DNA from: Cellvibrionaceae bacterium
Lineage (GTDB): Bacteria > Pseudomonadota > Gammaproteobacteria > Pseudomonadales > Cellvibrionaceae
NCBI GenBank assembly: GCA_028281575.1
Contig: JANQJP010000047.1
Location: 49,216-113,215, forward strand
Direction of reading: 5' to 3'
DNA: 64,000 nt
Part shown: positions 36,502-46,005 of the stretch, one piece after another
Numbering within the stretch: the stretch's first letter is position 1
Layout of the letters: the number at the start of each line of letters is the position of its first letter
Translations under genes and position numbers: made by a program
The notes under the pieces: generated by a model
Database searches by the model: none
What the model was told of the DNA's origin: nothing
Seen by the model: the letters and a program-made list of their open reading frames with translations, nothing else

Positions 36502-37386
36502 CTATTTTATTTCGTAATGAACCACGCAATTTGGCTCTGCGTCGACCTGTCCGAGGTGCAGATACCCCGAGCCAATAAGGGCAAATGCTTCGCGATGGAC
36601 CGATGTAATTTCGGCTCCGGTTTGCTCGACAAAGGTGCCGTTGGTGCTGTGGTCTTCGAGGACAAATTTACCCTGCTTATATATGACTGAGCAGTGGCGA
36701 CGGGAAATTTTGGCGTGACTTATTTTTAGTGAGGCCGCTGTTTTGTCTCGACCGACAACAAATACGGGGTGTTCGGCGTCGATGGCGAAAGTTTGATCTT
36801 TATGTGTGAGCACAAGCAGTTTGTCCCGGGTGCTGCTTGTCGTCAGTACATTATTAATAATGGTTGCTCCCATCGACTGGCTGAGCTTATTTTCCCAATT
36901 TAAGCGATAGATCTTGCACGCGCTGCTGCTACCCTTCATTGTCATTTCGGCAATGAGTTCGATTTTACTGGAGGGAAAAGAGCTCGCGTTATCAAGTGCC
37001 ATTTCGTCGATTAAAATTTCTCTGGCTCGCGCGACTTTGGTTAAAAACGCAGCATTGTTTACAACGTCGCCAAACAAATCATCGCCCCGCTGTATAAGCT
37101 CTCCGGAGCTAATGCCTGTGCGCAATTCGACCTTCGTATCCTGAACAAGACGATTCATTTCCGCTGCCGCGTCCGCGGCATCGCTCAGCTCAGCAAACGA
37201 ACACATAATTTCGTCACCGATGGTCTTAATTACTTTGCCGGAATAGTGATGAGCGCAGGCCGCGAGGGTTTGAATGGTGAAATGAATCTTTTCCTCGGCT
37301 TTTGTATTGCCCAGTTTCTGATAAAGCTTGGAACTACCAACGATATCCGAGAACAGCACTGTCGTCGCGCGTGCGTGCGTGGACAT
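36502..37386 (-). CDS. Class III cyclase-like and FHA domain protein
   Basis: The 294-residue protein has an N-terminal nucleotidyl cyclase domain (about 5-170) with the metal-binding Asp in LFSDIVGSS and GDEIMCSF and the Lys of VIKTIGDE. An FHA domain (about 210-285; FVVGRDKTAASLKIS, KISRRHCSV, STNGTFVEQ) follows for binding phosphothreonine. The transition-state Arg expected four residues after the Asn in GDVVNNAAF is replaced by Phe. The cyclase may therefore be weak or inactive, serving as a sensor. No TM segment is present. Confidence 0.85.
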   Translation of the reverse strand: MSTHARATTVLFSDIVGSSKLYQKLGNTKAEEKIHFTIQTLAACAHHYSGKVIKTIGDEIMCSFAELSDAADAAAEMNRLVQDTKVELRTGISSGELIQRGDDLFGDVVNNAAFLTKVARAREILIDEMALDNASSFPSSKIELIAEMTMKGSSSACKIYRLNWENKLSQSMGATIINNVLTTSSTRDKLLVLTHKDQTFAIDAEHPVFVVGRDKTAASLKISHAKISRRHCSVIYKQGKFVLEDHSTNGTFVEQTGAEITSVHREAFALIGSGYLHLGQVDAEPNCVVHYEIK

Positions 37387-37465
37387 AAAAATAGAATCCT
37401 TGTCGGATGAACAGAACTATTAATATATTATAGACAAGTATGTCCTGGCGAAGCTACCGCCGGGC

Positions 37466-38212
37466 CTAAAGGTGGGCTTGCGCTCGCTCGGTGTAAAATG
37501 CTTCCAATAGCTCTTTATCCCGTGAAAAACCGGATAGCCTGATTTTGTAGGTCGAGCCATCTTTTTCCAGGTGATCGATGCTGGCTATTTGATAATTGAA
37601 TTCGGGGATCAAAAGGATTTTTGTTTTTCGTGTATCCGGTTGATTAATTCGTTCGACGACAACAGCGTCATATTCCTTCCTGTTCAATGTATAAACAGCT
37701 TCACCTGTAATGGTAAATTCGAGAACTTTTAGGCGGCTGTCTTTCGCGAAATCAAAATAAAATTTTGTTTTTCCATGCACAAGTTCTTGTTGTAATTTCA
37801 ATTGGTAGAGAGAGGGGTCAAGCAGGCCTGCAAATATTTCATAGACTGCGTTTTTCTCCGGTTTGTCTGAACGGGAATAATGTGCTTTCAAATTGGTCCA
37901 ATCAAATTTCAAAACCTGATCAGATTTTCTTCCAAGAACCTTACGCAAATATTGGTAGCGGGTGGGTATGTAATGATGCTCAATGTGTTGAAAGTGACTC
38001 GTTTCAGAGATCGAACCGAGAAAGTTTCTCGCTTTCGAATGCAACCGATAGTGGTTGCCCCCATCATGCAGCAAGCGGCGGACCATCGTTATGCCTATGC
38101 CGGTATGCTTTCCTTTGTATGTAGCGCGAAAAAGCTCCGTCTCTGCCAATAAAGGATGACTGAGGAAAATACTCGATAGTATTGCGAGCAATATAGCGGT
38201 TTTCTTCATCAA
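37466..38212 (-). CDS. DUF3108 exported protein
   Basis: The 248-residue protein has a cleavable signal peptide (about 1-23, cleavage after HPLLA) and a DUF3108-type body of beta strands: LFRATYKGKHTGIGITMVRR, then LYQLKLQQELVHGKTKFYF, then the conserved VERINQPDTRKTKILLIPEF. DUF3108 proteins are periplasmic or outer-membrane associated with unknown function. It is transcribed alone, away from the symporter gene. Confidence 0.85.
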   Translation of the reverse strand: MMKKTAILLAILSSIFLSHPLLAETELFRATYKGKHTGIGITMVRRLLHDGGNHYRLHSKARNFLGSISETSHFQHIEHHYIPTRYQYLRKVLGRKSDQVLKFDWTNLKAHYSRSDKPEKNAVYEIFAGLLDPSLYQLKLQQELVHGKTKFYFDFAKDSRLKVLEFTITGEAVYTLNRKEYDAVVVERINQPDTRKTKILLIPEFNYQIASIDHLEKDGSTYKIRLSGFSRDKELLEAFYTERAQAHL

Positions 38213-38499
38213 TTATGTCTTTAAATTTTGGTTTAACTGAATATTCGGGTGTTACTTATGCGATGCGTTTATTTTCCAAGCGGCACCTGAATACCGGCTG
38301 AATGTCTACCAGAGCCTAATTGTGGCGAGGCGCGATTGTAACCGTTATGGGCCCTTCAGTGTGCTTTCTTGTATTTACGTCAGTATGCACCCGGGCTCAA
38401 TACAGTGCTATAGTGGCGCTTACTATGCTCTCACGCAGGCCGTCTGTTTCCAGATGCGGTCTAACAAAAAGATGAATAATACTGTTTGGGGTTAAAAGC

Positions 38500-40071
38500 A
38501 TGAGTTCGGGTTTGTCTTCCCTAGATCTCGGGATTGTTGCACTGTATGCCGTTGGTTTGTTTACGCTCGCGCTATGGGTTTCCAGAGAAAAAAGTGGTCA
38601 TGATAAGAATACCGAGGACTATTTTCTCGCGAGCAAATCTCTTCCCTGGTGGGCCATCGGCGCTTCCCTAATTGCTGCAAATATTTCAGCTGAACAGATT
38701 ATCGGGATGTCTGGTTCAGGTTATGCCATCGGGCTGGCGATATCTTCTTATGAGTGGATGGCTGCACTTACGCTGATTCTTGTTGGCAAGTTTATGCTGC
38801 CGGTCTTTCTAAAGCGCGGCATTTACACCATGCCGCAGTATTTGGAGCAGCGTTACAACCACCAGGTCCGAATCGTCATGGCGGTTTTCTGGTTGGGTGT
38901 GTACGTATTCGTCAATCTCACCTCGGTACTTTGGCTCGGTGCTCTGGCAATTAATTCCATTACAGGTTTGAGCATGGAATACGGGCTCATCGGTTTAGGG
39001 GTATTTGCGTTGGCTTATTCGCTTTTCGGTGGGCTCAAGGCCGTGGCGATGACCGATATTATTCAAGTCGTATTGCTCGTTTTTGGTGGTTTAATGATCA
39101 CTTATCTGGCGCTAGATTTACTCGGTGAAGGCAATGCGTTAGGAGGTTTTGGTGTTCTTATGGATAGAGCACCGGAGAAGTTCGACATGATACTCAGTAG
39201 CGATAATCCCCACTACGCGAGTCTGCCTGGAATTTCAGTGTTGGTCGGCGGACTGTGGGTAATGAATTTCTCATACTGGGGTTTCAATCAATACATTATT
39301 CAGCGCGCGCTCGCGGCAAAGGATATTGATGAAGCGCGTAAAGGGATTGCCTTTGCTGCATATCTCAAATTACTCATGCCGCTGATTATTGTTGTTCCCG
39401 GCATTGCAGCCTTTTTACTCTACCCTGATTTGCCCAAGTCAGATCTTGCCTACCCACAATTAATGCAGCTTGTGCCTCACGGTCTGCGCGGTTTGGTTTT
39501 CGCCGCCCTTATCGCAGCGATCGTGTCTTCGCTCGCGTCTATGGCCAACAGCGTATCGACAATTGCAACGATGGACCTGTATAGATCTATCAAACCGGAT
39601 ACATCCCAGCACGATCTCGTTAAATATGGGCGCATTGTCAGTTGTGTGGCAATGGCCATTGCCATGCTTGCAGCTCGACCGCTCCTTGGGTCTCTGGACC
39701 AGGCTTTTCAATACATTCAGGAGTTCACCGGCTTTTTCACCCCCGGTATCTGTGTCATCTTTATTCTCGGTATGTTCTGGAAGAAGACCACCGCTGGCGG
39801 CGCGCTCACAGCCGTATTGGGTTCCTTTATATTGTCCGTTGTATTTTGGCTCGCCTGGCCATCGCTTCCTTTTATGGATAGGGTTGGTTTGGTGTTTGTA
39901 CTCTGTGCTTTGGGGGCAGTAGTGGTGAGTTTAATGCAAGGCAATCGCGCGCAAGACTCCGCCAGTGATATAAAAATGACAGCGGCAGATTTTAAAACCA
40001 AACCGGTGTTTGATGTTGCTGCAATCGGTATCGTTGTAATACTGGTGGGTTTATACGCCGCTTGGTGGTGA
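38500..40071 (+). CDS. Sodium/solute symporter (SSS family, sugar type)
   Basis: The 523-residue protein has about 14 hydrophobic segments and SSS family motifs: TEDYFLASKSLPWWAIGASL, ANISAEQIIGMSGSGYAIG, and the sodium-site stretch ALIAAIVSSLASMANSVSTI. It most resembles the vSGLT-like sodium/glucose or galactose transporters. The substrate cannot be fixed by eye. It stands alone, with a 287-base upstream gap that likely contains its promoter. Confidence 0.88.
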   Translation: MSSGLSSLDLGIVALYAVGLFTLALWVSREKSGHDKNTEDYFLASKSLPWWAIGASLIAANISAEQIIGMSGSGYAIGLAISSYEWMAALTLILVGKFMLPVFLKRGIYTMPQYLEQRYNHQVRIVMAVFWLGVYVFVNLTSVLWLGALAINSITGLSMEYGLIGLGVFALAYSLFGGLKAVAMTDIIQVVLLVFGGLMITYLALDLLGEGNALGGFGVLMDRAPEKFDMILSSDNPHYASLPGISVLVGGLWVMNFSYWGFNQYIIQRALAAKDIDEARKGIAFAAYLKLLMPLIIVVPGIAAFLLYPDLPKSDLAYPQLMQLVPHGLRGLVFAALIAAIVSSLASMANSVSTIATMDLYRSIKPDTSQHDLVKYGRIVSCVAMAIAMLAARPLLGSLDQAFQYIQEFTGFFTPGICVIFILGMFWKKTTAGGALTAVLGSFILSVVFWLAWPSLPFMDRVGLVFVLCALGAVVVSLMQGNRAQDSASDIKMTAADFKTKPVFDVAAIGIVVILVGLYAAWW

Positions 40072-40085
40072 TGAAACCGCGTTAT

Positions 40086-40430
40086 CTAAATAGACCCTTC
40101 GTCGTCCAATAGGCCCGGCGAGTCACTGGACAGGGATGCTCTAAGCTTCTCCCTTTGTAGCAGTTTGGTTTGCACGGCTTCCGGCAGTTCGGTAAAGATA
40201 ATGAGCTTTTTTTCGATCAGCATATGAATTAAATCTTCAGTGACGCGTGCAATATCGCTATCGGATTGGCGCAGAGCATCGAGCGTTTCGTTGCCTTCAG
40301 TCTTCAAGTTTCGTTTTATAAAAGCCTGCAGGTCGTCAGCATCAGAAGCGATTTCTTCTTCAAAGCCATCGGTTGCTTTTTCACTTATTGAGATTATATT
40401 TCCCAGGTTGTCGCGCTTTACAAAGGGCAT
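40086..40430 (-). CDS. Small acidic hypothetical protein
   Basis: The 114-residue soluble protein has a short beta-like start (MPFVKRDNLGNIISIS), an acidic middle and a helical segment (IARVTEDLIHMLIEKKLIIFTELPEAVQ). Similar small proteins are common in gammaproteobacteria and are sometimes mislabelled tryptophan synthase beta-like. No function is known. It is convergent with the symporter gene (14 bases). Confidence 0.65.
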   Translation of the reverse strand: MPFVKRDNLGNIISISEKATDGFEEEIASDADDLQAFIKRNLKTEGNETLDALRQSDSDIARVTEDLIHMLIEKKLIIFTELPEAVQTKLLQREKLRASLSSDSPGLLDDEGSI

Positions 40431-40546
40431 TCAATGCTCGCAGAAGGAAAAGTGTTAAAAGTGTGAGTCTTGCTATAGTTTAGCTTAGCAGGCTCTATAT
40501 TCGTGGTGCATTTAGCTTAAAAACTTCAGCATATGTGCCTTCGAAC

Positions 40547-40780
40547 CGTTTGCGTGCCGGTACTTCGTTCAAAAACCGTCAATTCATGCTCCGCCATGGA
40601 TGGCGGATGTTAGAGCAACGCAGGAGCAGTTGTCGAGATGAATTGGCGGAGCTACAGAGGTGGAGCGGATAAAAACGAAGCGCTGCTTCCTTCCGTGTAA
40701 CGCCCAAAATCTATGATTTTGGGCCGGCCCTGCTTGCAGGTATTTATGCATTTTTTGAACGCAGTATCGGCACGCAAACG
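40547..40780. repeat. Structured dispersed repeat, copy B
   Basis: Imperfect 29-bp inverted arms (40547-40575 and 40752-40780, two mismatches) enclose the same core as the copy at 24031-24182. The arm sequences are unrelated to those of that copy. Relative to it this copy carries about 80 extra bases after the core, including a perfect 10-bp hairpin with a 3-base loop at 40702-40724 (GCCCAAAATC / GATTTTGGGC). The 8-mer TATGTGCC flanks it at 40532-40539 and 40783-40790, a possible but not flush target duplication. It lies just upstream of the type I secretion genes and may affect their expression. Confidence 0.75.
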
Positions 40781-40857
40781 CGTATGTGCCAAGATGGAGA
40801 GGAAAACTTTCCTCGATGCACGCCCTTAAAAAAAATCAATTGGTGTAAGGGGACATC

Positions 40858-43035
40858 ATGCAAGATGGTGCTGGGGAGGGGGAAATCGCTGACCCCAAAA
40901 AGCCCAATGCGTTTGAGGTGGAAAAAAAAGATCCTTTACTTGAGGCGCTTGTCTATATGGCCGATGCGGAAAATCTGCACGCGAGCCATGCTTCGCTTAT
41001 TGGCGGTTTGCCGCTTGTTAACGGTAAGCTCACGCCAGATCTCTATATAAAGGCTGCAGATCGTGTTGGTTTAAAAGCCACGGTGGTCGAGCGGGATTTG
41101 GCCGAGATATCCGATTTAGTTCTGCCCGCCGTCCTTTTGCTCTCTCACAATAACGCAGTGGTTGTGCGTGAAGTCGACCACGAAAAAGGCGAGTGCCTGC
41201 TTTACCTGCCGTTGACGGCTGAATCCAGGACCACGCGTATCAAAGAATTGCAAAAAGCGTATACAGGGTATGCAATTTATTCCATTCCCAAACCCACTTT
41301 GGACGCGCGCGCAAAAATAAATTCGCAAGCCGATCACGGGCATTGGTTTTGGGGTACCTTAGCGCAGTCGTGGAAAATTTATCGAGATGTATTAATCGCA
41401 TCCTTGTTTATTAACATTTTTGTGATCGCCAATCCGCTGTTCGTCATGAACGTTTATGATCGGGTGGTGCCCAATAGCGCAATAGAAACGCTATGGGCCT
41501 TAGCGCTTGGTATTCTCGTGTTATACGTGTTCGATTTTGTGTTGAAATTACTGCGTAACTATTTTATCGAGATTGCAGGTAAAAAGTCGGATATTCTTTT
41601 GTCTTCTCATGTGCTGGAAAAAATTCTCGGCGCACGTTTTGAATCCCACCCTAAATCTGTCGGCGCGTTTGTCAGTCATCTGCGCGAGTTCGAAACCGTT
41701 CGCAACTTTATCACTTCCACTACGATAACGACCTTTATCGATCTTCCGTTTGTGATTTTATTTTTAGTGGTAATTGCCTATATCGGCGGTGTGATTGCCT
41801 GGGTGCCTTTATTTTTTATCCCGCTGATTGTTTTGTATTCATGGATTGTACATTCGCGCCTCAAAGACGATGTTGCTAAAAGCTTCAGCGCCGCTGCGCA
41901 GAAAAATGCGACCCTGGTAGAAGCCCTCACCCAACTCGAAACGGTCAAAACCTTCAACGCCGAAGGCGCTATTTTGCGCAAGTGGGAGCTTGCCGTAGGT
42001 CAATTGGCGCAGTGGGGCTTGAGTTCGCGCGTGCTATCAAACAGCGCGACGAGTTTTGCCGGTTTTGCTCAGCAGCTAGCGAGTGTTTTTGTGATTATCG
42101 TCGGCGTATATGCCATCGCAGAACGGGAGTTAACCCAGGGCGCTTTGATTGCATGCGTTATCTTAAGTGGTCGAGTGCTCGCGCCTTTTGCTCAAGTAGC
42201 GGGTTTGTTGGTTAACTATCATCAAAGTAAGCTGGCATTAGATTCTTTGAGCGAGTTGGTTGCCAAACCACAGGAACACGAAGCAGACACGCGGTTTTTA
42301 CAGCAGCCTACGTTGTCGGGCAGTTTTGAAATGCAGAATGTGAGTTTTTCTTACCCGGAAGAAACCCAGGCCACCTTGCAAAATGTTTCAATAAAAATAG
42401 CATCGGGTGAGCGGGTGGCTATTATCGGCAAACTCGGATCGGGTAAGTCGACGTTACAAAAACTTTTGCTGGGTTTATATCGCGCCCAAAATGGCAATAT
42501 TCTCTATGATGGCGTCGACATATCTCAATTTGACCCGGTCGATATCCGCAATCAAATTGGTTATGTTGCTCAGGACAGCGAATTATTTTTTGGCAGCATT
42601 CGCGACAATATCATGTTTGGCAAAGTGGGCTTTGACGATAAAGAGCTCGTGCGCGTTGCGAAGTTGGCGGGTGTTTCTTCGTGGATTAACAGTCATCCAC
42701 AGGCCTTTGAACGCAATGTCGGTGAGCGTGGAGAAGCGCTATCGGGTGGACAAAAACAGGCGGTGTCCGTCGCCAGAGCACTCGTGGGTGACCCGTCTAT
42801 CCTCATCATGGATGAACCCTCATCGTCGATGGATAATGCCAGTGAGGCGCAAATGATCGCCGCGCTAAAAGGCACGCTGGATGGCAAGACGTTGATTATC
42901 GTCACGCACAAAGTGTCGATGCTCTCAATGGTTGACCGTCTCATTGTTATGGATGGTGGCAGAGTTGTTGCGGACGGTAAGAAAGCGTCTGTATTGGAAG
43001 CACTTAAAAAAGGGCAGCTCAATGTTTCGCCGTAG
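40858..43035 (+). CDS. lapB: Type I secretion ABC transporter (LapB-like)
   Basis: The 725-residue inner-membrane ATPase of the adhesin exporter has three parts. The N-terminal C39-like domain (about 15-140) lacks the catalytic Cys and so would bind rather than cleave substrate. The ABC transmembrane domain spans about 165-460. The nucleotide-binding domain has Walker A IIGKLGSGKST, signature LSGGQKQAVSVARAL, and Walker B ILIMDEPSSSMD. The ribosome binding site is TAAGGGGA. It overlaps the fusion-protein gene by 14 bases. Confidence 0.93.
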   Translation: MQDGAGEGEIADPKKPNAFEVEKKDPLLEALVYMADAENLHASHASLIGGLPLVNGKLTPDLYIKAADRVGLKATVVERDLAEISDLVLPAVLLLSHNNAVVVREVDHEKGECLLYLPLTAESRTTRIKELQKAYTGYAIYSIPKPTLDARAKINSQADHGHWFWGTLAQSWKIYRDVLIASLFINIFVIANPLFVMNVYDRVVPNSAIETLWALALGILVLYVFDFVLKLLRNYFIEIAGKKSDILLSSHVLEKILGARFESHPKSVGAFVSHLREFETVRNFITSTTITTFIDLPFVILFLVVIAYIGGVIAWVPLFFIPLIVLYSWIVHSRLKDDVAKSFSAAAQKNATLVEALTQLETVKTFNAEGAILRKWELAVGQLAQWGLSSRVLSNSATSFAGFAQQLASVFVIIVGVYAIAERELTQGALIACVILSGRVLAPFAQVAGLLVNYHQSKLALDSLSELVAKPQEHEADTRFLQQPTLSGSFEMQNVSFSYPEETQATLQNVSIKIASGERVAIIGKLGSGKSTLQKLLLGLYRAQNGNILYDGVDISQFDPVDIRNQIGYVAQDSELFFGSIRDNIMFGKVGFDDKELVRVAKLAGVSSWINSHPQAFERNVGERGEALSGGQKQAVSVARALVGDPSILIMDEPSSSMDNASEAQMIAALKGTLDGKTLIIVTHKVSMLSMVDRLIVMDGGRVVADGKKASVLEALKKGQLNVSP

Positions 43036-44377
43036 TTCTCCAACATCAAGCAATGCGTCGCCGCCAGTGAACCCAGGCGATTTGGACTACGTTTCGTCTG
43101 CGTCAGCGGCGGTGCTCCAGCAGAGCCCGAGAGGAGCACGCGTCCTGTTGATGGTCGTTTCGGGCTTTACCCTGGCATTCTTGATTTGGGCCAATATTGC
43201 TCAGGTAGATGAATTCACCCGCGGAGAAGGGCGGGTGATTCCCTCTCAGCAAGTACAAATTATCCAGAATTTGGAAGGCGGCATCCTCGCGGAGCTTTAT
43301 GTCAACGAAGGCCAGCGCGTGGGGCGGGGCGAACCTTTATTAAGAATCGATGACACGCGTTTTGCCAGCTCTTTGCAAGAAGCAAACATTACCCTGAAGC
43401 AGCTCGAGTTAAAGTCCGCGCGCTTGCGTGCAGAGGCCGATGGCCTGCCATTTGAACCAAGGCAGGAACCGGACTTACCTACTGAAATGCTGTTGCGAGA
43501 GACTCAGTTGTTTGCGTCACGCGAGGAAGAGTTGGACAGCGAGAAAGAAGTGCTCGCCCAACAGGTTGCGCAAAAAGAACAGGAAGGGTCAGAGTTGCGG
43601 GCTAAAGCCGATCAGCTTGCGCGTAGTGTTGCCCTGTTAGAACAGGAGCTTTCGCGCACGCAGGAAGCTGCGGCAGGTGGGGCGATATCCGAGGTCGAGT
43701 TGCTGCGTATGGAACGGCAGGTAAACGATTTGCGCGGTGAGCAGAAAGCCGCTGAGCTCGCGTTACCCCGGGCGATGGCCTCTCTCGAGGAGACGAAGGA
43801 AAAGCTGGAAAATCTCGATCTGGCGTTTCGGCGCGAAGCGCGCGAAGAGCTTAATGACGTTACCCTGGAGTTGGCGCGCCTCGCCCAAACCAGCGAGGCA
43901 CTTGCCGACCGCGTACAGCGAACACTGGTCAAATCACCTGTAAGCGGCACAGTAAAGCGTTTCCTGGTAAACACTATTGGTGGCGTGATTCAACCGGGCA
44001 TGGACATCGCCGAGATTGTGCCGAGTGAAGAGGTATTGCTGGTGGAGGCTAAAATAAAGCCCTCTGACATCGCCTATCTTCACCCTGGTCAGGTCGCCAA
44101 TATCCGCTTCACCGCTTACGACTTCGCGGTAATGGGCGGTTTAGAGGGCAAGCTTGTCCATATCAGTCCCGATACCATTGAGGATGAGAAGCAAAATAGT
44201 TTTTACCTGGTTCGTGTTGAGACTCGGAATGCCTTTGTTGCGCCCGACGGTGTCGAGCTGCCGATTATCTCAGGTATGACCGTGAGTGTTGACGTACTCA
44301 CCGGTAAAAAGTCCATTATGAGCTACCTGCTCAAACCCATCTTGAAGACCAAACAGCTCGCGTTGCGCGAAAGATAG
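43022..44377 (+). CDS. lapC: Type I secretion membrane fusion protein (LapC/HlyD-like)
   Basis: The periplasmic adaptor joins the ABC transporter to the outer-membrane pore. I choose ATG 43022 (MFRRSSPTSS), giving 451 residues; the frame extends farther upstream inside the ABC gene without similarity. It has one TM helix (about 40-60), a lipoyl-like half-motif (GEGRVIPSQQVQIIQNLEGG), long coiled coils (about 120-300), and the HlyD C-terminal segment (VKSPVSGTVKRFLVNTIGGV; KIKPSDIAYLHPGQVANI). Confidence 0.93.
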   Translation: MFRRSSPTSSNASPPVNPGDLDYVSSASAAVLQQSPRGARVLLMVVSGFTLAFLIWANIAQVDEFTRGEGRVIPSQQVQIIQNLEGGILAELYVNEGQRVGRGEPLLRIDDTRFASSLQEANITLKQLELKSARLRAEADGLPFEPRQEPDLPTEMLLRETQLFASREEELDSEKEVLAQQVAQKEQEGSELRAKADQLARSVALLEQELSRTQEAAAGGAISEVELLRMERQVNDLRGEQKAAELALPRAMASLEETKEKLENLDLAFRREAREELNDVTLELARLAQTSEALADRVQRTLVKSPVSGTVKRFLVNTIGGVIQPGMDIAEIVPSEEVLLVEAKIKPSDIAYLHPGQVANIRFTAYDFAVMGGLEGKLVHISPDTIEDEKQNSFYLVRVETRNAFVAPDGVELPIISGMTVSVDVLTGKKSIMSYLLKPILKTKQLALRER

Positions 44378-44690
44378 ACAAAAGTTTATTTTTACCTATA
44401 CTTTAGTACCAGATTCATTTTTTAAAAATGGTTATTTAGTGCTTAAAATGTTGTCGGTAAAATTTACACCACCGCCTTTTTCGGAAAGTTGTGATAGGTT
44501 TTTAAGCTTTTTACTTATTAATGTCGCATTTAAATTCCTCCTGGCTATAAAAACAGCATAGAATTTGCGTTCCAGAAGCGGGCACATTTGAATTTCGTAC
44601 TAAATTTGCCTGATTTCGTGCTGGAATGTTAACTCTGTCACACTTTTTGCAGTGGCAGATAAAGATGAATCTACACCTTAAGAAATTGTT
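44378..44690. other. Intergenic region before the outer-membrane pore gene
   Basis: This 313-base AT-rich gap has no open frame, repeat or convincing terminator that I can see. It likely contains a promoter for the pore and adhesin genes, separating them from the transporter pair. Confidence 0.4.
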
Positions 44691-45965
44691 ATGAAGCGAC
44701 TACATGTACTGGTTACTTTCTTATTAGCGGCTGCGCTCAGTGTTTCGGCGAGCGGAATGAGCCTTGAGGAAGCTGTTGCGCATACGCTTGACACCAATCC
44801 TGAGATTCGCGCTGCCATAAATGAACATGCATCGAGAAAGTACGAGGTCCGTCAGGCCCGTGCGTCCTATCTCCCAAATCTAAGTCTCGATGCCGGTTAT
44901 GGTCAGGAAGTTCGCAATGCGCCAGCGACAGGGGGTGAGGATGTTGATTTAACTCGCCGGGAACTTGGGCTGAGCGCGTCGCAACTATTATTCGATGGCT
45001 TTGCGGCTACGTCAGAAGTCAACCGACAGAAATCGCGGGTTGAGAGTGCTGGGTATGAGATAAAGGCTACAGCCGAGCGCTTGGCCCTGCGCACCTCGTC
45101 GGTCTATTTAGATGTCATGCGCCATGCAGCCTTGCTGGATTTGGCTCGCGATACGCTCTGGGAGCATCAAAACATTCATGATCAAATGAAGCTGCGTTAC
45201 AAAACGGGTGTTGGCAGTAAAGCCGATTTTGATCAGATTGAAGCGCGTTTGGCGCTCGCAAACGCCAATATGATTGTTGCCCAAAATAATTTCGCGGATA
45301 CGCAAAGTCAGTTTCACCGATTGACGGGCATGTATCCAACCTTAGAGACCCTTGCGAAGCCAGAGATTTCGAAGTCGCTTCCAGCGAGTCGTGAGCTGGC
45401 GCTCGAAGCGGCGCTGCAAACGCATCCGGTATTGCTCGCGGCGAACGCCGATATGAGTGCGGCGCGCCAGCAGTACAAAGCGGCGGCCAGTGGCTATTAC
45501 CCGCGTATTACCCTGGAAGCAGACAAGCGCTGGGATGACAATATCGGTGGCATTGAGGGTGAGGATGAAGACCTTATCGTCGCGGTCCGGCTTACCTATG
45601 ACATCTTTCGTGGTGGTGCTGATCGCGCGCGCCGCAAGCAAACCGCATATTTAGTTGAAGAGTCCAAGGACATTCGCAACAACTCGCGCCGCCAAATTAT
45701 CGAAAGCCTAAACCTCTCCTGGAACTCGTTTGAGGCAATCACGACGCAGCTCCAGTTTTTGAATAAGCATGTTGATGCCGCAGTTTCAACGCGGGAAGCC
45801 TACAAAAAGCAGTTCAATATTGGCCGAAGAACGCTGTTGGATTTGTTGAACACTGAAAACGAAGTAACTGAATCCAAGCGCGCGCTGATTAACGCTGAAT
45901 ACGACCAATTATTCGCCCACTACCGTGTTCTCAGTTCAATGGGCACACTTGTTGAGTCGCTCTAG
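44691..45965 (+). CDS. lapE: TolC-family outer-membrane pore (LapE-like)
   Basis: The 424-residue protein has a signal peptide (cleavage after about residue 22, SVSASG) and two OEP repeats typical of TolC: MSLEEAVAHTLDTNPEIRAA at the start and SRELALEAALQTHPVLLAAN near the middle, with long helices and the QLLFDGFAA / YDIFRGGADRARRKQT strand-turn segments. It supplies the outer-membrane channel for the adhesin encoded 40 bases downstream. Confidence 0.92.
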   Translation: MKRLHVLVTFLLAAALSVSASGMSLEEAVAHTLDTNPEIRAAINEHASRKYEVRQARASYLPNLSLDAGYGQEVRNAPATGGEDVDLTRRELGLSASQLLFDGFAATSEVNRQKSRVESAGYEIKATAERLALRTSSVYLDVMRHAALLDLARDTLWEHQNIHDQMKLRYKTGVGSKADFDQIEARLALANANMIVAQNNFADTQSQFHRLTGMYPTLETLAKPEISKSLPASRELALEAALQTHPVLLAANADMSAARQQYKAAASGYYPRITLEADKRWDDNIGGIEGEDEDLIVAVRLTYDIFRGGADRARRKQTAYLVEESKDIRNNSRRQIIESLNLSWNSFEAITTQLQFLNKHVDAAVSTREAYKKQFNIGRRTLLDLLNTENEVTESKRALINAEYDQLFAHYRVLSSMGTLVESL

Positions 45966-46005
45966 TGGCTCCGTGAGAACATAAACCCAAGCCAAGGTAA
46001 ATTGT

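Noticed and set aside
42932..43021. Longer N-terminus for the membrane fusion protein
   Set aside because: The extra 30 codons lie inside the ABC transporter gene and encode sequence unlike the family; ATG 43022 gives the expected start before the TM helix.
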